Below, piece by piece: positions 7,906 to 17,404 of a DNA stretch of 64,000 bases (positions within the stretch are counted from its first letter, which is position 1; every line of letters begins with the position of its first letter). The translations under genes were made by a program, and so were the position numbers. Under the pieces are notes generated by a model, which ran no database searches, had not been told where the DNA came from, and was given only the letters and a program-made list of their open reading frames with translations. The stretch is taken from contig DASVDE010000026.1 of the NCBI GenBank assembly GCA_036381235.1, positions 31,811 through 95,810 on the forward strand, in the 5' to 3' direction. The stretch is from DASVDE01 sp036381235. Its GTDB lineage: Bacteria > Actinomycetota > Thermoleophilia > Solirubrobacterales > 70-9.

Positions 7906-8472
7906 CTAAGCCGCTGAGGGCAGCACCCGGGGAGTCGCCTGGTCTTTCGGAAGGGACGCCGCGCTTGCGATCAGGCTCTGGAACTCGTTGAGAGCGAGAT
8001 GGGCGACGGCCTCCAGGATCTCCTCGTCGGTCCAGCCGATTTCCCGCGCCTCCTCGTGGAGGTGCAGCGGCGGTGAGCCGTCGCTGTCGAGGGTCGCTTC
8101 GAGGAACTCGAGCAGCGTCGCCTCTTTCTCGTCAGCCGATGTGAAGCTGCGTGCGCGGGAGACCTCGTCGAGGCCGAGCCCCGCCTGACGCGCCGACTTC
8201 GCGTGCTGGGCGACGCTGTAGGTGTCGCCGCGGTGCTCCGCGACCGCCAGGGCGATCCGCTCGCGAGTTGCCTGGGACAGGACGCCTCCTCGCAGCTCCG
8301 AGCGCATCCGCGTATAGGCCCGGAACACCGCGGGGGAGCCCGCGAGAACGCCGACGAACTTGGTGACTGCGCCCCCGGCTGCCTGGATGCTCTTCAGCAG
8401 CGCTGCGCTCTCGTCAGGAGCGGTGAGCTCGTCGTGGATCTGGAACCTGCTGACTTCTGTTTTTACTGTCAC
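7906..8472 (-). CDS. Carboxymuconolactone decarboxylase (AhpD-like) protein lacking the redox cysteines
   Basis: A 188-aa all-helical protein. The core ATRERIALAVAEHRGDTYSV with the following AQHAKSARQAG matches the CMD/AhpD family. In peroxidase-linked members this site is a CxxC pair followed by His. Here both positions are replaced (Asp and Ser in GDTYS) while the His is kept, so thiol redox activity is not expected. The GTG start has a good site (GGAGG..GGAAG). The AT-rich 8473-8580 upstream has two copies of GCCTTTACTT (8519-8528, 8530-8539) and an ACTTAC/GTAAGT inverted repeat that may be its control region. Confidence 0.75.
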   Translation of the reverse strand: MTVKTEVSRFQIHDELTAPDESAALLKSIQAAGGAVTKFVGVLAGSPAVFRAYTRMRSELRGGVLSQATRERIALAVAEHRGDTYSVAQHAKSARQAGLGLDEVSRARSFTSADEKEATLLEFLEATLDSDGSPPLHLHEEAREIGWTDEEILEAVAHLALNEFQSLIASAASLPKDQATPRVLPSAA

Positions 8473-8695
8473 TTGCTTCCCGCCTCCGGCTCGAATTCAC
8501 GAGATTTCGCTTCACAGAGCCTTTACTTGGCCTTTACTTTACTTAAAGCCAATTACTTACGAGGAGTAAGTTATAGCTGCTTTTCGCCACTCTCGCAAGC
8601 CTCTCTCTACCCCGATTACGCCTGAGTGCACCTGATCGGTTCACTTCGCCTATCGTTGCGGCCTTCGCGCGGACAAGCCCCCAAGGAGGCCGGAC
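8473..8695. other. Divergent intergenic region before glnA
   Basis: A 223-nt region between two divergent genes. The left half is AT-rich, unlike the surroundings, with tandem CTTTACTT-like repeats (8519-8546) and an ACTTAC-GAGGA-GTAAGT inverted repeat (about 8554-8570). The right half has no clear promoter apart from a weak TATCGT (8651-8656). The glnA ribosome site AAGGAGG is at 8683-8689. Confidence 0.4.
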
Positions 8696-10048
8696 ATGGC
8701 AGATCGACCCAAGAGCGCCGCTGACGTCGCCGAGATCGTCAAGCAGAGTGACGTTCGCTTCATCCGGCTCTGGTTCACCGACGTGCTTGGCCAGCTGAAG
8801 AGCTTTTCGATCAACGCCGCCGAGCTGGAGGACGCCTTCGAGGGGGGGATGGGCTTCGACGGCTCCTCGATCACGGGCTTCAACCCGATCGAGGAATCGG
8901 ACATGATCGCGATGCCCGACCCGTCGACCTTCGCCCTGGTTCCCTGGCGGCCCGAGGAGGAGAACGCCGTCGCCCGCATGTTCTGTGACATCCGGGTGCC
9001 GGGCGGCGAGCCATATGAGGGCGATCCGCGCTGGATACTGCGCCGGGCGCTGAAGCGCGCCGAGGACCTTGGCTTCGACGCCTACAACGTCGGCCCGGAG
9101 TTGGAGTACTTCTACTTTCGTTCGGCCAAGCCCGAGGGCGGCGTGCCCGAGGTGCTCGACGAGGGCGGCTACTTCGACCTCACCACGCTCGACGCAGGCT
9201 CCGATCTTCGGCGCGAGACGGTGCTGGCGCTGGAGAAGATGGGCATCCACGTCGAGTACACCCACCACGAGGTCGGGCCCTCCCAGCACGAGGTCGACAT
9301 GCGCTACAAGAACGCGCTGGCGATGGCTGACGACTGCATGACGTACCGCATCGTGGTCAAGGAGATCGCGATGAAATACGGCTGGCACGCGACCTTCATG
9401 CCGAAGCCGCTGTTCGGCGAGAACGGCTCAGGCATGCACGTCCACCAGTCGCTGGCCAAGGACGGCAAGAACGCCTTCTACGACGCCGACGACCAGTACT
9501 TCCTCTCCCCGGTCGCCAAGTCGTTCATCGCCGGTCAGCTGAAGCACGCGCGGGAGATCTCGCCGCTCTTCGCTCAGTGGGTCAATTCCTACAAGCGGCT
9601 GGTGCCGGGCTATGAGGCGCCGGTCTATCTCGCCTGGTCGCGGCGAAACCGCTCAGCTCTGATCCGGGTGCCGCTCTACCACCCCGGCAAGGAGGGAGCC
9701 ACCCGTGCCGAGCTGCGCTGCCCCGACCCGGCCTGCAATCCCTATCTGTGCTTCGCGGGGATGCTCCAGGCGGGGCTGGAGGGTGTCGAGAAGGGCTACG
9801 AGCTGCCCGAGCCGATGGAGCAGAACCTCTACCACCTCTCCCAGGAGGAGCTGGCGCATCAGGGGATCGAGCAGCTGCCGGCGACGCTTGGCGAGGCGAT
9901 CGAGGTGGCGGCCGAGTCCGAGCTGGTGCTGCGCACGCTCGGAGAGCACACCTTCAGGCGGTTCGTCGAGATCAAGCGGCAGGAGTGGGACGAGTACCGG
10001 GTGCAGGTGACGCCCTACGAGATAAAGCAGTTCTTGCCGGTTCTCTGA
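8696..10048 (+). CDS. glnA: Glutamine synthetase, type I
   Basis: A 450-aa GSI enzyme making glutamine from glutamate, ammonia and ATP. Diagnostic motifs include FDGSSITGF, the metal/substrate segment PELEYFYF, HHEVGPSQHEVD, the ATP-site KPLFGENGSGMHVHQSL, the glutamate-binding NSYKRLVPGYEAPVY, and RVPLYHPGKEGATRAELRCP. The length and the C-terminal pattern (LPATLGEA, GEHTFRRFVEIK, EWDEYRVQVTPYE) match the GSI-alpha class of Bacillus more than the adenylylated GSI-beta class, although a Tyr (NLYHL) sits at the adenylylation position. An AAGGAGG site precedes the ATG. Confidence 0.96.
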   Translation: MADRPKSAADVAEIVKQSDVRFIRLWFTDVLGQLKSFSINAAELEDAFEGGMGFDGSSITGFNPIEESDMIAMPDPSTFALVPWRPEEENAVARMFCDIRVPGGEPYEGDPRWILRRALKRAEDLGFDAYNVGPELEYFYFRSAKPEGGVPEVLDEGGYFDLTTLDAGSDLRRETVLALEKMGIHVEYTHHEVGPSQHEVDMRYKNALAMADDCMTYRIVVKEIAMKYGWHATFMPKPLFGENGSGMHVHQSLAKDGKNAFYDADDQYFLSPVAKSFIAGQLKHAREISPLFAQWVNSYKRLVPGYEAPVYLAWSRRNRSALIRVPLYHPGKEGATRAELRCPDPACNPYLCFAGMLQAGLEGVEKGYELPEPMEQNLYHLSQEELAHQGIEQLPATLGEAIEVAAESELVLRTLGEHTFRRFVEIKRQEWDEYRVQVTPYEIKQFLPVL

Positions 10049-10060
10049 CGGTGGTGGTAG

Positions 10061-10140
10061 GGAGGGGCCGGACACCCCTCTCTCGCGCTAGCCGGCTTCG
10101 CCGGTAGCGCCGCGCTCGAGCAGTGGCGCCCGGCCCCTCC
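10061..10140. repeat. Structured palindromic element / terminator after glnA
   Basis: Outer arms GGAGGGGCCGG (10061-10071) and CCGGCCCCTCC (10130-10140) pair perfectly and enclose an inner hairpin GCGCTA-GCCGGC / GCCGG-TAGCGC around 10085-10110. The stretch CTTCG..GGTAGCGCCGCGC recurs at about 27478-27494. It lies between two convergent genes and probably also ends transcription. Confidence 0.6.
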
Positions 10141-10176
10141 TGTCCATACCGCAGCGGCGTCCCGAATCTGTCGAGC

Positions 10177-12141
10177 TCAGAGGAGCGCTGCCAGCTCCTC
10201 AGGCGTCGTCACCGGTGTTTTGCAGGTGAAGTGCTCGCAGACGTAGGCGGTGGGCTGGCGGTCTACTGTGGTGCGTTCCTGGAGTAGAGCCGGCGCTTGC
10301 GTGCCCTCGGGGCCGGCGGCGAGGACGATGTGGGGGCGGAATTGGGAGCGGACGAGGGTGGCCATTTCGTTGAGGTCGTTGCCGACGAGGGCAACCTCTT
10401 TGGTGGGGGAGAGGTGAAAGTCGAGCGCGCGGAGGAGATGGGCGAAGGCCTCGGGACGTTGAGAGGCAGCTTTGGCGAAGAGGCGGAAGACTCCCTCGGC
10501 CTGCTGCTCGTATGACCGTTCCCCGGTCAGTGCCGCGAGGCGAAGGAGGCCCATCGCCGCCGATGAGTTCCCGGAGGGGATCGGGTGGTCGCCGATCTCC
10601 TTGCGGCGCGCGATCAGCGCCTGGTGGTCCTCTGAGGTCGAGTAAAAGCCGCCGCGCTCGGGGTCGCCGAAGCGCGTGATCATCGCGTCGGCAAGGTTCT
10701 GCGCCTCCTCGAACCAATGCAGCTCGAAGGTCGACTCGTAGAGGGTCAGCAGCGCCTCCAGTAGGAAGGAATGGTCTTCCAGGTAGGCGTTGAGGCGGGC
10801 CTCGCCGTCCTTGTAGGTGCGCAGCAGGCGGCCGTCCTCGCGCATACGCCCGAGCACGAACTCGGCGCACGCGCGGGCGGCATCGAGGTAGTCCTCGCGC
10901 TCCAGCACGGCGCCGGCTTCGGCGAGGGCGGCGATCGCCAGCGCGTTCCAGGAGGCGAGGCGCTTGTCGTCGAGGCCCGGTCGGATGCGCTTCGAGCGCG
11001 CCTCGAAGAGAGCCTTGCGCGCTTCGGCGAGCCCCTCGGGCTCCGGCGCCGCAGCGCCGCCGGCGAGGTGGAGGACGTTGCGCTCTTCGAAGTTTCCTCG
11101 CTCGGTGACGCCGTAGAAGTCGATGATCGAATCTGCTTCGTCTCCCAGCACCTCGCGCATCTCCGCCGGCGTCCAGACGTAGAAGCGGCCCTCCTCTCCC
11201 TCGGAGTCGGCATCGAGCGCCGAGTAGAAGCCGCCCTCAGGCCCGCGCATCTCCCGCAGCGCCCAGTCGAGCGTTTCCTCGCAGGCTCGTCGGTAGCGCG
11301 CGTGTCCCAGGACCTGCCATCCATGCAGGTAGGCCCGCGCCAGCAGGGCGTTGTCGTAGAGCATCTTCTCGAAGTGGGGAACGAGCCAAACGGCGTCGAC
11401 GGCATAGCGGGAGAAGCCGCCACCCAGCTGGTCGTAGATGCCCCCGGCCAGCATCGCGTCGAGCGTTTTCTCCACCACAGTGCGCTCGCCGCGGGCCAGC
11501 AATAGCTCAAGCGCCAAGGCGGGAGGGAACTTGGGCGCTCCGCCAAAGCCCCCGTTCTCCGGGTCGGCGGCGGCGCGCAGCACATCTTCTGCGCCCTCGA
11601 GCAAAGCCCCGTCGGGCGATTCCGGTGAGGGCTCGATCCGGCCGATCGCTCCGAGTTGCGCCCGCGTTCCGGCAGCCCGTTCCCGCAGCTCGTCGCGTCG
11701 GGTCGCGAACGCGTCCACCACCGCCTCCATCACCATCCGGAAGCTGGGCATGCCCCGTCCTTCGTCGGGTGGGAAATAGGTGCCGCCGAAGAAGGGGACT
11801 CCGTCGGGATCGAGGAAGACGGTCATCGGCCAGCCTCCATGCCCGCTGATCGCCTGCACCGCCTCCATGTAGAGGGCGTCGACGTCCGGGCGCTCCTCGC
11901 GATCGACCTTGACGTTGACGAAGTGCTCGTTCATGTAGGCGGCGGTCTCGGGATCCTCGAAGGACTCCCGCTCCATGACGTGGCACCAGTGGCAGGCGGA
12001 GTAGCCGACCGAGAGCAGGATCGGCCGATCGCCATCGCGGGCGTGCTCCAGCGCTTCGGAGCCCCATGGGTACCAGTCCACCGGGTTGTCGCTGTGCTGG
12101 AGGAGGTAGGGGCTTGTCTCTCCGGCGAGCCGATTTGCCAT
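10177..12141 (-). CDS. DUF255 thioredoxin-domain protein (YyaL/SSP411 family)
   Basis: A 654-aa protein. Residues about 1-165 form the DUF255 thioredoxin-like domain (NRLAGETSPYLLQHSDNPVD; YSACHWCHVMERESF with a CxxC; GGWPMTVFLDPDG; GGTYFPP). The remainder is an (alpha/alpha)6 barrel related to N-acylglucosamine epimerase/glycosidase folds (FEKMLYDNALLARAYLHGW, FYSALDADSEGEEG, KRLASWNALAIAALAEAG). It is conserved from bacteria to human SPATA20, and the activity is not established. The ATG at 12141 is the conserved MANRLA start. Confidence 0.9.
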   Translation of the reverse strand: MANRLAGETSPYLLQHSDNPVDWYPWGSEALEHARDGDRPILLSVGYSACHWCHVMERESFEDPETAAYMNEHFVNVKVDREERPDVDALYMEAVQAISGHGGWPMTVFLDPDGVPFFGGTYFPPDEGRGMPSFRMVMEAVVDAFATRRDELRERAAGTRAQLGAIGRIEPSPESPDGALLEGAEDVLRAAADPENGGFGGAPKFPPALALELLLARGERTVVEKTLDAMLAGGIYDQLGGGFSRYAVDAVWLVPHFEKMLYDNALLARAYLHGWQVLGHARYRRACEETLDWALREMRGPEGGFYSALDADSEGEEGRFYVWTPAEMREVLGDEADSIIDFYGVTERGNFEERNVLHLAGGAAAPEPEGLAEARKALFEARSKRIRPGLDDKRLASWNALAIAALAEAGAVLEREDYLDAARACAEFVLGRMREDGRLLRTYKDGEARLNAYLEDHSFLLEALLTLYESTFELHWFEEAQNLADAMITRFGDPERGGFYSTSEDHQALIARRKEIGDHPIPSGNSSAAMGLLRLAALTGERSYEQQAEGVFRLFAKAASQRPEAFAHLLRALDFHLSPTKEVALVGNDLNEMATLVRSQFRPHIVLAAGPEGTQAPALLQERTTVDRQPTAYVCEHFTCKTPVTTPEELAALL

Positions 12142-12173
12142 CTCCGCCAGCCTACTTATGGATACCTGGAAGC

Positions 12174-12202
12174 TTGACTATTGGTCCCCGCGTCTGCATA
12201 TT
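12174..12202 (+). promoter_or_regulatory. Promoter of the GGDEF-EAL gene
   Basis: TTGACT (12174-12179) and CATATT (12197-12202) are separated by 17 nt and are followed by a T-run. They lie 50 nt before the ATG in the divergent space after the DUF255 gene start. Confidence 0.6.
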
Positions 12203-12251
12203 TTTTGGGCGCAGTCGCCGGGTTTTTGGCGCTCTGAGGGGAAATCCGGTC

Positions 12252-13685
12252 ATGAGGGTCTACTTTCTCAAGGTGGCGGCTGAGCACACGAAAACTCATT
12301 CGGAGTCGGAAGTCGACGCCGTTCTGCGCAAGCTCGACCCCGAGGATCGGGCGATTATCAAACAGGCTCTGGTCCGGGCAGAGAAGACCGAGGCTGAATT
12401 GCGCTACCTCGCCGATCACGATTCTCTGACCGGCCTCCTCGACCGCCGCCGCTTCCGCTCCGAGCTCGATCAGTACGTCTCGTTCAGCGCCCGCTATGGC
12501 GGACAAGGCGCGGTGATGATCATCGACATCGATGGCCTCAAGGCGGTCAACGACACGCTCGGCCACCATGCCGGCGACAACCTGATTCGCCAGATCGCCT
12601 CGATCATGCGCGAGCGGGTGCGGGCAACCGACATCGTCGCGCGGCTCTCCGGCGACGAGTTTGCGGTGTTGATGCCGCAGACCGACACCTCCGGGGCGTT
12701 GCAGCTCGGCGAGGACCTGAGGGCGGCCGTCGCGGAGCGCGCCGCTCCCGGGCCGGAATCCGACAACGTCACGGTCAGCGTCGGCATCACGATGTTCGGC
12801 GGCGAGGGCGACGCCGGCAGTGAGACGGTGCTGATTGCCGCCGATCAGGCGATGTACAGGGCGAAGGAGCAGGGACGCGACCAGATCGCCCTCTTCCGGG
12901 ATCCGGGCGAGCCACAGCGCAACCCACAGCGCCTCCAGACGACCTCGGCGCGGATCCGCGACGCGCTCACGCATGATCGGCTCAGCCTCCACACCCAGCC
13001 GATCCACAGTCTTGCCTCGGGAGGAGGGATCGAGCGCTATGAGCTCCTACTGCGAATGACCGGCGAAAACGGGGAGCTGCTGCCGGCTGCCTCGTTCATC
13101 GAGATCGCCGAGCGGACGGGGATGATTCAGGAGCTGGATCGCTGGGTGATCGCTCGCGCTCAGGAGCTGCTGGTCGATCATGAGCGCTCGGGAAGCCCAA
13201 TCTCCCTTCACGTCAACCTCTCGGGCGCTTCGATCACCGACCTGTCGGTTCTGGAGTACATCGAGCGCCGCCTCGACGAGGGCGAGGCAGATCCCTCCCG
13301 GCTCACCTTCGAGATCACAGAGACCGCGCACGTGCACGACTACGACGCGGCCGCCGGCTTTGCCGATCGGCTCTCCGAATTCGGCTGTGAGGTGGCGATC
13401 GACGACTACGGCGCCGGGTTCGGCCCCTTCCACTTCCTGCGGAAAATCCCCTTCGACCTGATCAAGATCGACGGCGCCTTCATCCGTGACATGCCGAGCA
13501 GCGATGCCGATCAGCTGACTGTGCAGGCGATCGTCCAGATCGCCCACGGGCTGGGGAAGATGACGATCGCCGAGTACGTCCAGGACGATGAGACCACTCA
13601 CCTGTTGCGCCAGTACGGGGTCGACATGGCTCAGGGCTATCACCTCGGTCGCCCGGTGGCGGTCGCCGAAGCCCTCTCGGCTTAG
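12252..13685 (+). CDS. GGDEF-EAL cyclic di-GMP enzyme
   Basis: A 477-aa cytosolic protein with no membrane segment. The GGDEF domain (about 50-215) has the signature SGDEF at 133-137 and an RxxD inhibitory site (RATD, 124-127) five residues before it, so diguanylate cyclase activity with product inhibition is plausible. The EAL domain (about 235-477) keeps metal and catalytic positions: ELLLR in place of EALLR, LHVNLSG, FEITET, IDDYGAGFG, IKIDG, AEYVQ and QGYHLGRP. Phosphodiesterase activity is therefore also possible, and the net direction cannot be decided here. The N-terminal 50 residues are helical and may be a dimerisation coil. ATG 12252 is chosen because the promoter lies upstream. The gene overlaps the convergent ligase gene by 4 nt. 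Confidence 0.92.
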   Translation: MRVYFLKVAAEHTKTHSESEVDAVLRKLDPEDRAIIKQALVRAEKTEAELRYLADHDSLTGLLDRRRFRSELDQYVSFSARYGGQGAVMIIDIDGLKAVNDTLGHHAGDNLIRQIASIMRERVRATDIVARLSGDEFAVLMPQTDTSGALQLGEDLRAAVAERAAPGPESDNVTVSVGITMFGGEGDAGSETVLIAADQAMYRAKEQGRDQIALFRDPGEPQRNPQRLQTTSARIRDALTHDRLSLHTQPIHSLASGGGIERYELLLRMTGENGELLPAASFIEIAERTGMIQELDRWVIARAQELLVDHERSGSPISLHVNLSGASITDLSVLEYIERRLDEGEADPSRLTFEITETAHVHDYDAAAGFADRLSEFGCEVAIDDYGAGFGPFHFLRKIPFDLIKIDGAFIRDMPSSDADQLTVQAIVQIAHGLGKMTIAEYVQDDETTHLLRQYGVDMAQGYHLGRPVAVAEALSA

Positions 13686-15139
13686 GTCTTCCCGGCCGGC
13701 GGGCTATTCCGCAATTCTGCCCGCTTGATCTTGCCGGAGGCGGTTTTCGGCAAACGCTCGACGAACTCGACCAGGCGGGGGAACTTGTAGGGGGCGGTTT
13801 CGCGTTTGCAGTGCTCCTGCAGCTCGCGGGCAAGTCCCTCGGAGCCCTCGCGCCCGCGGGGGACGACGATCGCCCGGACGACCGCGCCTCGCTCGGGGTC
13901 CGGCGCCGCGACGGCGGCGACCTCGGCGACGTTGGGATGGGAGAGGAGGGCCGATTCGACCTCGAACGGCCCGATCCGGTAGCCGGAGGAGAGGATGATG
14001 TCGTCTCCCCGTCCCTCGAAGTAGAGACGGCCGTCCTCATCGGCGCGGACCAGGTCGCCGGTGCGCCACCACTCGTCCTCGAAGCGCTCGCCGTCCAGGT
14101 AATGGGAGAAGAAGGTAGGCGAGGAGGCTGCGCGAAGCTGCAGTTCGCCCTCGACGATCCGCGTCTCGATTCCCGGCAGGGGTTTGCCCATCGAGCCATC
14201 GCGGATCGGCTCGTCGACCAGGTTGCCGCTGATGTGGCCTGTTTCGGTTTGCCCGTAGCCGTCAGCCGGCTCGAGCCCGGTTGCCTCGCGAAAGGCGGCT
14301 ATCGTCGGCGCGTCCAGTGGCTCGCCGGCAGAGACCATGCGGCGCAGGGCCGGGAGGGGACGCAGGGCGGCGCGCTTGGCCAGCATCCGGTATTCGGTTG
14401 GGGCCTGGCAGAGAACGTTGACGCCAAGGGCTTCGGCGATGTCGAGCCTCTCGGCAGGGTCGAAGCGACCGTCGTGGATGACGGCGGCGGCGCCCGTCAG
14501 CCAGGGAGCGAGAAAGACGTTGCGCGCCGACTTCGACCAGCCGGTCGCGGTGGTGCACCAGACGAGCTCTCCCGGGCGGGAGCCGAGCCAATGCTCTGCC
14601 TGAGCGCGCTGTCCGCTCAGGTAGCGATAGACGTGAACGACGCCACGCGGCTCTCCGGTCGTGCCGGAGGTGAAGACGACGAGCGCCGGGTCCTCGGCGT
14701 CCATTCCCTCGATGGCCGCGGGCGTTTCCTGCGGGCGGTCTTCGTCGAGCGCCGCGGCGACCTCCTCCAGTGTCATCGCCGTCACGCCGGGAGGAAGCTC
14801 CGACAGCAGCTTCGCCTCGCCGACGCATAGCCTTGGCGCCGCCGCGGCAACCCGCAGCTCGAGGTCGTGACGGCGCAGCTGGGTGTTGCAGGGCAGCGCC
14901 ACTGCGCCCATCCGCCAGCAGGCGAGCAACGAGAGCACCCACTCGATCCTGTTGCCACAGAGCGTCATCACCACGTCGCCACGTTGTACTCCGCGCGCCG
15001 CAAAGGCACCGGAGAGCCCGGCCGAGCGGGCGATCAGCTCGCCGAAGTGCCAATCGCGCCGGTTTCCCTCGGCGTCGATCGCGACGACTCCCAACCGCGA
15101 GGCCGGGGAGCGCTCCATCACGTCCTCGATGAAATTCAC
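13682..15139 (-). CDS. AMP-forming acyl-CoA synthetase/ligase
   Basis: A 485-aa member of the ANL superfamily that activates a carboxylic acid as acyl-AMP and then acyl-CoA. Motifs are the P-loop VFTSGTTGEPRGVVH, DGYGQTE (aromatic/adenine site), WWRTGDLV, and the C-terminal catalytic-lysine segment LPKTASGKIKRAEL. The short length and motif style fit medium-chain or acetyl/propionyl-type ligases; the exact acid is not determinable. It lies 24 nt downstream of an MMPL exporter on the same strand, suggesting that an activated fatty acid is used for a lipid that MMPL exports, or that the acid is detoxified. The GTG start is the first candidate in frame. Confidence 0.88.
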   Translation of the reverse strand: MNFIEDVMERSPASRLGVVAIDAEGNRRDWHFGELIARSAGLSGAFAARGVQRGDVVMTLCGNRIEWVLSLLACWRMGAVALPCNTQLRRHDLELRVAAAAPRLCVGEAKLLSELPPGVTAMTLEEVAAALDEDRPQETPAAIEGMDAEDPALVVFTSGTTGEPRGVVHVYRYLSGQRAQAEHWLGSRPGELVWCTTATGWSKSARNVFLAPWLTGAAAVIHDGRFDPAERLDIAEALGVNVLCQAPTEYRMLAKRAALRPLPALRRMVSAGEPLDAPTIAAFREATGLEPADGYGQTETGHISGNLVDEPIRDGSMGKPLPGIETRIVEGELQLRAASSPTFFSHYLDGERFEDEWWRTGDLVRADEDGRLYFEGRGDDIILSSGYRIGPFEVESALLSHPNVAEVAAVAAPDPERGAVVRAIVVPRGREGSEGLARELQEHCKRETAPYKFPRLVEFVERLPKTASGKIKRAELRNSPPAGKT

Positions 15140-15163
15140 GTGCGGCAGTCTGCCGCACTGCCG

Positions 15164-17341
15164 CTAAATCGCGGATTCGGGTGCGGGGCGGGGCGGTGCG
15201 GAGTCGATCGGCTCGGTTTCGGAGAACCCAAACCGCTCCTGGAAGCGCCGCAGGGGCGCCGGGGCCCACCAGTTCCATTCGCCGAGCAGGCGCATCAGCG
15301 AGGGGACGAGCAGGGCGCGGACGATCGTGGCATCGAGCAGGACGCCAACCGCCGTGCCGACCGCGATCTCCTTCATGAAGAAGACCGTGCTGACGCCGAA
15401 GGCGAGGAAGACGACGGCGATGCAGAGCGCGGCGGCGGTGATCACGCGGCCGGTGCGGCCGATCCCTATCGCGACCGCTTCCTCGTTGTCGTCGCCGAGG
15501 TCGTAGCGCTCTTTGATACGCGCCATCACCAGGACCGCGTAGTCGGTGGCGAGGCCGAAGATGACGGCGAAGAGGAAGACCAGGCTGGTGACCTCGACGG
15601 CCGGGGGGCCGGTGTAGGCGAAGAGACCGTCGAGCCAGCCTTTCTGGAAGGAGAGGACGACGATGCCGAGCGCCGCTCCCAGCGTCATCGCGTTCATCAA
15701 CAGCGTCTTCAGGGGAAGCAGGACCGAGCCGGTGAGCAGGAAGATGATCAGCAGGGTGGTGGCGGCGATGATTCCCACGACAAGAGGAGCGCGGTCGAGC
15801 AGGCTCTGCTTCTGGTCGATGAAGCTCGCGGTGTTGCCGGAGACGAGCACCTCCGCCGCGCCCGGCGAGTCGAGGTCCCGGATCGCGTGCACGGCATCCT
15901 GCGACGCACCATCGAGGGCCGTTCGCGAAAGGGCGAAGTTGGCGAAGGCGACCTGACCCGGCGCGCGGGTGAAGGGGACGCCGCGGACGACCCCGTCGAT
16001 CGCTGCGATTCGTTTCCCGTAGGCGGCGAGCTGCGCGTCGCCGGCGCGTCCGTCGACGGTTACCGTGACCGCCTCGGTGACGTTGCGCGGATAGTGGGCG
16101 TTGAGGTACTTGTTGGCGTTGTAGGAGGGCTGCCCAGGCGGCACCGCTTCGGCGCTGGGGCCGGTGAGGGTCGTCCACAGCAGCGGCGCCGCCGCGGCCA
16201 GCATCAGCGCGGAGCTGGCCAGGGCGACGGCCACGGGACGCCGCATCACGCCTCGGGCCAGCCGGTACCAGCTGTCGGAGGTGTCGGACACCGAAGAGCC
16301 GCGCCGAACGGAGAGGGCGTCTATGCGGGTTCCGAGTAGGGCCAGAAGTGAGGGGACGACGAGGATCGCGATCACCGCCGAGAGCGTTCCCACCGAGGCG
16401 CCGGCGACCGCCATCGAGTAGAGGAAGCGCTGCGGCAAGACGATCAGGGCGGCCATCGCGGCGGCGACGGTGAGGCCGGAGAAGACCGCCGTCCGGCCGG
16501 CTGTCTGAACGGTGCGCCTGTGCGCTTCTCGGGTGGCCCCGTCCTTCGCGAGCTCCTCGCGATAGCGGGAAACCATCAACAGGGCGTAGTCGACCGCGAG
16601 CCCGAGGCTGAGCCCGGTCGCGATGTTGAGAGCGAAGACCGAGGTGTCGACGAAGATCGACATGATTCGCAGCACCAAGAGCGTGCCGACGATCGATATG
16701 ACTCCGATCAGCAGGGGAATCGATGCGGCGATCACGCCGCGGAAGACGAACAACAGCAGCAGCGCCAGGATCGGGAAGGCGATCAACTCGGCCTTGGTCA
16801 GGTCGGTTTTGGTCTGGTCGCTCGTCTCGTTGAAGCTGGCGGCGAAGCCCCCGAACGATACGTCGAGGTTGCTCGCCTCCGCCAGCGGCTCCACGTCTTC
16901 CTGAACGAGCCCACCCCTGTCCTCGATGTCGGCGGTGTTGAGATGGACGGAGAGGACCAGCGACCGACCGTCGCGGGCGATCAGCTGGGCGCCGGCGCGA
17001 CGGTCGCGTAGCGGATTGACGACACGGCCGACATACTCGACCTGCGAAATCTCGCGGCCGAGCCGGCCGACCTCGCGGCGCAGTGCCGGGCTGTCGATGT
17101 CGAGTCGCCCACCGTCCGGGTTCCGGATCAGCAGCACCAGGCCGGGGTTGGCGTCATAGCCGAGCGCGTCGGCGAGCACACCCGTGGCTCGCTCGCTCTC
17201 GGAGGCGGGATCGGTGAAGCCGGCCGCCTTCAGGTGCCGCTCGACGTCGTGCCCGATGACGACTGCGAGGAGGGCGAAAGCGGCAACTGCGGCAAGTACT
17301 CGCTTCGGGTGCTTCCAGGTGAGGTCGGCGATGCGATTCAC
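15164..17341 (-). CDS. MMPL-family RND transporter
   Basis: About 725 aa. The layout is typical of MMPL lipid exporters: an N-terminal helix (RVLAAVAAFALLAVVIG), a periplasmic domain (about 40-150), six helices with SLGLAVDYALLMVSRYREEL, a second loop, and six more helices with FGLATDYAVLVMARIKERY. The Asp-Tyr pairs in both repeats are the proton-relay positions. Actinobacterial MMPLs export glycolipids or siderophores. The start is uncertain: GTG 17341 (VNRIADLTWKHPKR) fits the family, while an upstream TTG at 17431 would add 30 residues and cover the operator. It heads an operon with the ligase gene and is divergent from the HxlR regulator. Confidence 0.88.
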   Translation of the reverse strand: MNRIADLTWKHPKRVLAAVAAFALLAVVIGHDVERHLKAAGFTDPASESERATGVLADALGYDANPGLVLLIRNPDGGRLDIDSPALRREVGRLGREISQVEYVGRVVNPLRDRRAGAQLIARDGRSLVLSVHLNTADIEDRGGLVQEDVEPLAEASNLDVSFGGFAASFNETSDQTKTDLTKAELIAFPILALLLLFVFRGVIAASIPLLIGVISIVGTLLVLRIMSIFVDTSVFALNIATGLSLGLAVDYALLMVSRYREELAKDGATREAHRRTVQTAGRTAVFSGLTVAAAMAALIVLPQRFLYSMAVAGASVGTLSAVIAILVVPSLLALLGTRIDALSVRRGSSVSDTSDSWYRLARGVMRRPVAVALASSALMLAAAAPLLWTTLTGPSAEAVPPGQPSYNANKYLNAHYPRNVTEAVTVTVDGRAGDAQLAAYGKRIAAIDGVVRGVPFTRAPGQVAFANFALSRTALDGASQDAVHAIRDLDSPGAAEVLVSGNTASFIDQKQSLLDRAPLVVGIIAATTLLIIFLLTGSVLLPLKTLLMNAMTLGAALGIVVLSFQKGWLDGLFAYTGPPAVEVTSLVFLFAVIFGLATDYAVLVMARIKERYDLGDDNEEAVAIGIGRTGRVITAAALCIAVVFLAFGVSTVFFMKEIAVGTAVGVLLDATIVRALLVPSLMRLLGEWNWWAPAPLRRFQERFGFSETEPIDSAPPRPAPESAI

Positions 17342-17404
17342 AGGTCGATCAACGAGCCGGGGGCGAGGGATGCGAGACGAGCACGGTGCGGGAACGCTAC
17401 CAGA

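Noticed and set aside
8519..8570. Short CTTTACTT repeats as an iteron-type origin
   Set aside because: Only two or three short copies and no replication gene nearby; an upstream control region is more likely.
14262..16178. A 638-aa Arg-rich frame across the ligase/MMPL junction
   Set aside because: It is an alternate frame of two genes on the same strand, with extreme Arg content.
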